Assembly (NCBI GenBank): GCA_039881145.1
Contig: JAYKKI010000074.1
Span: forward strand, 6,702,001 to 6,766,000
Origin: Druceiella hillmani
Lineage: Eukaryota > Arthropoda > Insecta > Lepidoptera > Hepialidae
Length of the DNA: 64,000 nt
Direction of reading: 5' to 3'
Part shown: piece after piece, positions 57,695 to 64,000 of the stretch
Layout of the letters: every line of letters starts with the position of its first letter
How positions within the stretch are numbered: position 1 is the first letter of the stretch
Made by a program: the position numbers and the translations under genes
Notes under the pieces: generated by a model
Told to the model about the DNA's origin: nothing
What the model saw: only the letters and a program-made list of their open reading frames with translations
Database searches by the model: none

Positions 57695-60623
57695 TGTAAT
57701 TTAGCTGCCGAAAGAATAAAGTAGGCAATGGGATTCTCGTGCACGAAAAGTAATATTTAGGGGAAAAATACTAGATTACAGATTTATAATACCTACTTCT
57801 AGAATTGTAGTAAAAAGAGGAAATGTATGTAGTCTTCTCAGAGTCCGAGTCATTGTGAAATTATGTTCCTGTCTATTTGATAGAGTTCAAGGTGAGTCTA
57901 GATCCGCATAAAATGAGAAGCACATATGGAAGTTAAAGGCTAGTCAAACAATTATATATTTGTAAGCCAATTGATGTATAAACACATATAATTACTTAAA
58001 CTTCAGGTTTCAGAGATTTTGGATATAAATAGACATTTAAATTTGCTACATTTTGGAACATTTACAACACTTCCTTTATTCTTGAAATCGCTGAATGAAA
58101 ACAAATATTTACTTTAAAATATTCTTATTTACATAAGAATATTCATTGTTAATAACTATTTCAAATTATAAATTAAAAAAAAATAAATCCCTAAGATATA
58201 TGTTAAGAGTACTAAAATAATTTTCAGGCAAACATTAGAAATATAAATATTTTGTTTATTTGTAAATGCTGATGACTTCATTCACACTTTAATTAAACGA
58301 ATTTTATTGAGAATCGCATATACGAGTAAAAACTCAATGTTCTTGCATGATACCTAGTCGATACGGGTGACTGTCGTGTGACTCACAATGGGCGCCCGAC
58401 AACATTTACACGAGTCGAACGTTTGCTAGATCTGCACATTAGGGTTATAATTAAAAAAAGGTTACATTGTATCCATCTTCTTTTCTGAAATAACCTGTTA
58501 ATAGAAATAGAACTCGCACTACGACAGTTCCGTACACATTTAGGCACATACAAATATTTAAGGATACACAGCATATCCATAGTTACTATCATTATAATTT
58601 TTATTTTTCTAGTGATTATTTAGTAATTTTTCATTAACGGTTTGTAGGTTGTATACTGTAGTATGGTATGGTAAAAAGAGATCCGGATTACTTGATCTCT
58701 ATTCGCTTCTATACAATATTAATCCGTTCGAAGTGGAGTTACTCAATCGAGCAACTCTCGTCTGTTACCGTGTGAAATATATTTTGCCTCATTTTCTCAT
58801 GTGATGGAATAATTTATTTGCTACTACTTACTACAGTCTATGTATATATACATATATATATATAAATTTTTTTTTATGTAATAATATTATATTAATAATA
58901 ATAAAATATAAATATGATGAATAGATATTAAAAAAGTGACTCGATAGAAATATTGTGCTTCCGCTTTGAACGTGTTGAGAGGTATTTCCGAAACAAAAGA
59001 ATAGATATTTGTCAATAGTACACTACAAGAAAAATTATTGCTATTGAATTCCCTTAATGTAAAAATAATTGTTAAACAAATGTCAACCGTAATGTTGAAA
59101 GTACAGATAATTTTATATACACTTTTTTAAATAAACCCTCTTCAAGTACTCAAATAATGAGAACAATTATTGGAGAGTTAAAAGCATTTCATTATTAATT
59201 AATTCTATAAAACACATGAATGTAAAAAACAGATTGGATTTGCGTAAGATCTTTTTAAAGTCAAAGAAAAAGTTACTTCCTTCATTCCTTATTATTGAAA
59301 GGTACACATAAATATTTTAAAGTATATAACACAATTTTTTTATTTGAACTCAACGAGTTTTTGAAATCAAGTAAAACGTGTTGCAGTAAGAAAAACTTGC
59401 CAAGATCATTAAGATGAAAAGACACGAAAGCTTCGTTAAGAACAAACATATTTATGTGTATATAAAAAAATTAAACTTTATTATAACCCCACTTTAAGAA
59501 ACCTGGGGTATTAAATCTATTTTGAATCAGATGAGTGTCAAAAGCATTCAAACCTATTGTAGTTCTGGTACATCAAATATGTTTTGAGTTAGAAGGATGT
59601 TAAAAATTGCTCATATAAATATTACACGGTGCGTGTACAACTATCGGGACATTGCGCTCTATCTCGTGCTTATATGATGTCACATCATTGAAAAGTTGAC
59701 AATATTTTAAACTGAAATCGTGGAATCGGTGAAATTTGTTGAATTACTTTACCATTACGGATACTTTTTATTTTTTATTCGATCGTGTAAACGAAATTTT
59801 ACAGTATTTAGTACATTTAATTAGTTTGTTTATACATACTAGCAATATAAAATAACGAGTCAGTAGAGAGGTTAAAAGTAAAAAAAGCTGGGTAACTACA
59901 TTTAAAGTGTAAAACATAATTTCTGAGCTCAATATCATTGAATTAAATAATTGTAAACAAATAAAAGAATGGATGTTTGCCGTAACTAACTTTAATAGTT
60001 TATGACATGTTAAATTTTATCCCAATTGTTTGCTTCTAGAAATTACCATTTATTTTCATATTTCGCCATTATTTCAAAAATTCAAATTTTAATTTTAAGG
60101 CCCTAGTTACGCTCACTAGTTAAAAATGTACTTATTTATATTGTTGTGCTATTTTTGTGATTAAAGTGTTTAATAACGTAATTAAGTGGGTCTACTGCAT
60201 TTATATCAGATAGCATTTTTGACAATCATGACTTATTGTTTTTATAAGACAAGGGATTATATTTACAAGATCACGAGGGACAAATTTATTGGTTTGTTCC
60301 ATACATGTAAGACCAGCACTTGGAAGCTTTGACCTGTGAGATGCGTGTTTGTTGTTGATTTAGGCCGGTTCTTATTATAAGCAAAACGTGTCACGTTATG
60401 TATATAAATGTTTGCGATGCTATCACCTTTTTTTTCTGTCGGAAACACAATCACATTACAACGTGTCTCTGACACTTACGGCCGTTATTAGGAATTGGAA
60501 TTAGAACTAAATTTAAGACGCGTCATGACATGAGCATTCATTAAGTACTTCAGTGGAAAATTATTTCCGCCAGCTTGCTTAAATATCCTATATATTTAAG
60601 TATTGGTACAACCAAGGTATTGG

Positions 60624-60628
<5 letters not shown>

Positions 60629-60687
<59 letters not shown>

Positions 60688-60708
60688 TATATATATATAT
60701 ATATATAA
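60629..60708. repeat. (TA)n microsatellite with CA interruption
   Basis: About 80 bases of TA with a short (CA) block in the middle. Confidence 0.97.
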
Positions 60709-61036
60709 ATAAAATAAATATTTATAAACAGTTTAACAGAATTACTATGCCTTTAAACGTTTATGTGTACGGAATGCTGGTAGTATGAGTTCTATTCGTG
60801 TTGATGTAAACTTAATGTAAAATTTCATTTAAAGTTAGATAATGTATATAATAAATGCACTTTTCTATTATACAAGGTCGTCATCTATCAAAGTGGTGTA
60901 AAACCGTAACGTACTCTTATGCGTTTACATGTTATTAAGTTATTAAGTTCTTTTACTATACGTCCCGAAAATAAGTAAGAATTTACATGCTTTAATATTA
61001 AATATTAGGTGGACTGCAACCAACAGGACGAGGACG

Positions 61037-61039
<3 letters not shown>

Positions 61040-61102
<63 letters not shown>
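61040..61102. repeat. (TA)n microsatellite
   Basis: About 63 bases of uninterrupted TA. Confidence 0.97.
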
Positions 61103-61104
<2 letters not shown>

Positions 61105-61758
61105 CATATATAGAATAAACCATTCGTTCTGACCTAAATTCCTAAATAAACCATTCACTTGTTAGTGAGACCAAGATGGTGAGCGTCATTGTCCGAAGCT
61201 GGAATTAGGGAAGGGTTATTTAATTTACCGGTATTTGCTCACGGTTTCGCTTGTATATATTGTACTTTTCTCTAATAATAATGATTACATCTGAAGACCA
61301 CCCATTGACCTAGTGAATGTAACTTACCCGTATATTATAGCTTTAACTTTAAGGTGAAATGCTGTGACCGGCTCGACAATTTCGATTTAGTAGTTTTGAG
61401 GACCGCGCACTCAGCTCTTACTGCCCACGTGATAATAACTAAATTTCAAGTCACCCAAATATATTTAACAGAGACGAGAGGTAGATATATTTTATTCTAA
61501 AACACAATCGTTGCTTTAATGAAAGCTCTTTTTAAATCATTTGAGTAATTTGTAAGTGGTGCTTTGGATAACAGACAAAAACTTATACCTATATTTTATT
61601 AGCAATCGACAATGTTGCTAACAAAACTTTTAAAATATGCAATGTTACTAAATCGATGGAAACGCCTATTTTGAAGCTTCTCGCGTGATGCGATAAATTA
61701 TATACTATCAATTATGAGAGTTTCATCAAAATCCGTTGTAACATTTTTCTCTCCCGAT

Positions 61759-61892
<134 letters not shown>

Positions 61893-62249
61893 ATGTTTAA
61901 AAGTCCTGTTCTTGTTATAAATGGAATTTGAACTTGCTTTTTCTTGGTCATGACAGTGATTTCAAACTTTACCAACTCTTATTACATTATTAGTTTTATT
62001 TAATAACACCTCATGAATATTTTAGGTATTGATTTTCTACACACGCCACGTTTTTGGACGCCAATTGCCTATTGTGTCTTTCTTCATTTTTCAGTGCGTA
62101 TAGGGAAAATGGCTTTTTATTCTAAAGCATCAATAACGGTAAATATCACTCTTAATGGTGTAGATGTAATCTCTCACGACACTTGGTATGTACCAATTTA
62201 TTATTATTATGTAATAATAATAATTAAAATTTCCTTATCACAAGAATAC

Positions 62250-62457
62250 CTTCATGATGTTCACAAAGACGCCAACGTGCATCCATTCGACTGCTTGCAA
62301 TAGAAGTGCATCCACGTCGCAGGCGAACTTCATCACCATACAGGGACACTCGTAACTGTTCTGTTTTCCAACGGCGAGCTCGGCAGGTGGTTCGCTGGAC
62401 GCGCTCAGCGTGCCAGCTGCCGCACAGTTCACAGGACTCTGCTCGCCTTTCCAGCGT
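62250..62457 (-). CDS. Candidate internal exon, Cys- and Arg-rich
   Basis: A GC-rich patch on the minus strand bounded by a good acceptor (TACTTGTTCGTGCAG) and a donor (GAAG before GTATTC), 208 bases long. Frame 1 reads TLERRAESCELCGSWHAERV, then QRTTCRARRWKTEQLRVSLY, GDEVRLRRGCTSIASSRMDA and RWRLCEHHEG. The spacing CxxC...C...RGC...C loosely recalls small secreted three-finger (Ly6-like) domains, but I cannot confirm that. A second frame is also open throughout (containing NSYECPCMVMKFACDVDALL), so the reading frame itself is uncertain. No partner exon was found: the gene would continue on the minus strand, with upstream exons to the right of the window or in the remaining 1.5 kb. It lies on the same strand as gcm; phase does not obviously link it to gcm's first coding exon. 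Confidence 0.45.
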
Positions 62458-63215
62458 CTGCACGAACAAGTAGCGTACCACTTAATATATGTAATCTCGT
62501 TAAATTTGAGAAAAAATTTTAATTGTTATGTATCCTTGGTACCTCTAATACCAAAAGGAAAATTAGAAATTAAATACATTTAGAGAATTTGTAATAGTAA
62601 TAATATCTTTCAGTTAACTAAAATTGTCGTTTGTACACGCAGTATGCAAAAGCCACAGCACATATTGTAATGAAAATTTTCATTTTTGTAACTTAAAACC
62701 CTACATAACATTTGCAATAATAACATCATTATTACTCATCTCTCCAAGTGCATGACTCATAGACTTAATTTTACTTTATTTTAGTTTTATAAGTAACCAC
62801 CATAAATGGTTATTTTGATGGCGGTATTCATATTATTTTATACAAGTATTTTTAAATTAATAACGCATTTATACATAGTATAACTTAAGTATCATCTCTA
62901 CGTATCAGACTAGCGCGGAGCGGGCGAAATTGTTAGCTATATAGAAAAATAGAAAAAAAACAGCAAAATAGAAATAAGGTGGAAAATTATTAAAATAACA
63001 CAGCTGTTCTATTTAAAATATACTGTATAGGGAAAAAATAAAAAGATATATTCAGAATTTTGTGGGAAATTGAGGAATCGAAATATGAAATTGAACATTT
63101 TTGGGACGACTTCCTTTTTTCGCTTTTGAGCTACAATGTACAAAAAAAAATAGAAATGATCCTTATGAAAACAAGCAGTCGGAAGGAATGTGAACTTATA
63201 GAGACAAGTAGATAC
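62458..63215. other. Non-coding DNA
   Basis: No gene or repeat recognised. Confidence 0.3.
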
Positions 63216-63430
63216 ACTACTTAGTGTAATATTCTTATTTACAATATATTTAATACTACAACAATACTTTGTAATATTCTTACTTCAATACTACTTAGTG
63301 TAATATTCTTACTTACAATATATTTAATACTACAATAATACTTGGTAATATTCTTATTTCAATACTACTTAGTGTAATATTCTTACTTACAATATATTTA
63401 ATACTGTAATAATACTTTGTAATATTCTTA
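63216..63430. repeat. 74-bp tandem repeat, about 2.9 copies
   Basis: ACTACTTAGTG occurs at 63216, 63290 and 63364, 74 bases apart. Each unit also contains an internal half-repeat (TAATATTCTTA twice), so the array is a two-level repeat. Confidence 0.95.
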
Positions 63431-64000
63431 CTACGAAAACAGTGTTTATACTACTTTGAGGAGAAAAAATCAGCCAATTGGAGGCGTGTCGCTTAGTCTC
63501 GATGTAACTGTAATTTTTTAAAATTATTAATGTAAGTTAAGCGAAATAATTTGAAGTGAAAATTCTAATTAAGATACTACATTCAAATTTTTTTTAAAAA
63601 TGTTTGTTAATTTTTTTCAAACGACATTTTAATATATGGCAAACGGGACACAACAATAAAAAATAGTAAAAGAAAACGCAATTTTACTTTCAAACGAGGT
63701 GTGAGGCTTTGTTCTTTACTTCACTATGAAACCTTATGCTTCTTGAACCTAGTGCCGTGTATATTTTTTAAACGCTGATTGATCCGCTCATTGATCCGTA
63801 ATTATTGGTAATGCGGTGAATGCAGCCACATATGGACGGTGCTGCGCGCGTTACTGATCTGTAATTGTAATTTATTCTTTGTTTATATTTCTAGGCGGTG
63901 CAACATTGCAACACGTTTGAATTTGAAATATTCAGATGATTTTACTTTTTATCGTCATGAACATTTGTGTTTTATTTTGTGCAAAGTCGTCATGTGTGTC
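63431..64000. other. Non-coding DNA to the window edge
   Basis: No gene or repeat recognised. Confidence 0.3.

Noticed and set aside
62013..62303. 96-codon plus-strand frame overlapping the candidate exon at 62.25 kb
   Set aside because: AT-rich, no recognisable motif, and the minus-strand reading has better splice sites and composition.

Overview
The window is AT-rich nuclear DNA from an insect. The only host gene I can identify with confidence is a glial cells missing (gcm) gene; the GCM DNA-binding domain is animal-specific and the residues match closely. The surrounding DNA is full of decayed transposons (mariner, Tc1-like, pogo-like, hAT, P-like, copia-like, non-LTR), long TA-dinucleotide runs and RTE-type repeat tails. 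This style fits a moth or butterfly (Lepidoptera), but that order is an inference and other insects remain possible.

Layout. Bases 1-6.9 kb hold no recognisable gene, apart from a tandem repeat and an element with short terminal inverted repeats (4.7-5.7 kb). 6.9-8.3 kb is a broken hAT transposase; 9.15-9.9 kb is a stack of RTE-type repeat monomers; 11.5-12 kb is a pogo-like remnant; 12.8-15.1 kb is a decayed P-element-like transposase with a THAP domain; 16.4-19.05 kb is a complete but dead hAT element with terminal inverted repeats and a 9-bp target-site duplication. gcm lies on the minus strand from 26404 to about 19960: four coding exons joined by consensus splice sites, 552 codons in total. 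Upstream of gcm (26.4-64 kb) there is no confidently recognised host gene: two mariners (29.6-30.8 and 47.8-48.9 kb), an internally deleted pogo-like element (36.6-38.4 kb), a reverse-transcriptase fragment (39.0-39.5 kb), a Tc1-like fragment (51.8-52.0 kb), a copia-type gag fragment (55.9-56.3 kb), several minisatellites and many palindromes. Three GC-rich, exon-like patches are candidates for unrecognised host exons (53.8, 55.3 and 62.3 kb); the 62.3 kb one is the best.

Function. gcm encodes a zinc-containing transcription factor, known in Drosophila as a switch for glial and plasmatocyte fate. The long stretch upstream is the natural place for its control elements, but none can be proven from sequence alone. 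None of the transposase genes appears intact, so every mobile element here seems to be a fossil. A recurring theme is perfect or near-perfect inverted duplication (hairpins with arms of about 18 to 50 bases) at eight or more places, which suggests repeated snap-back template switching in this genome.
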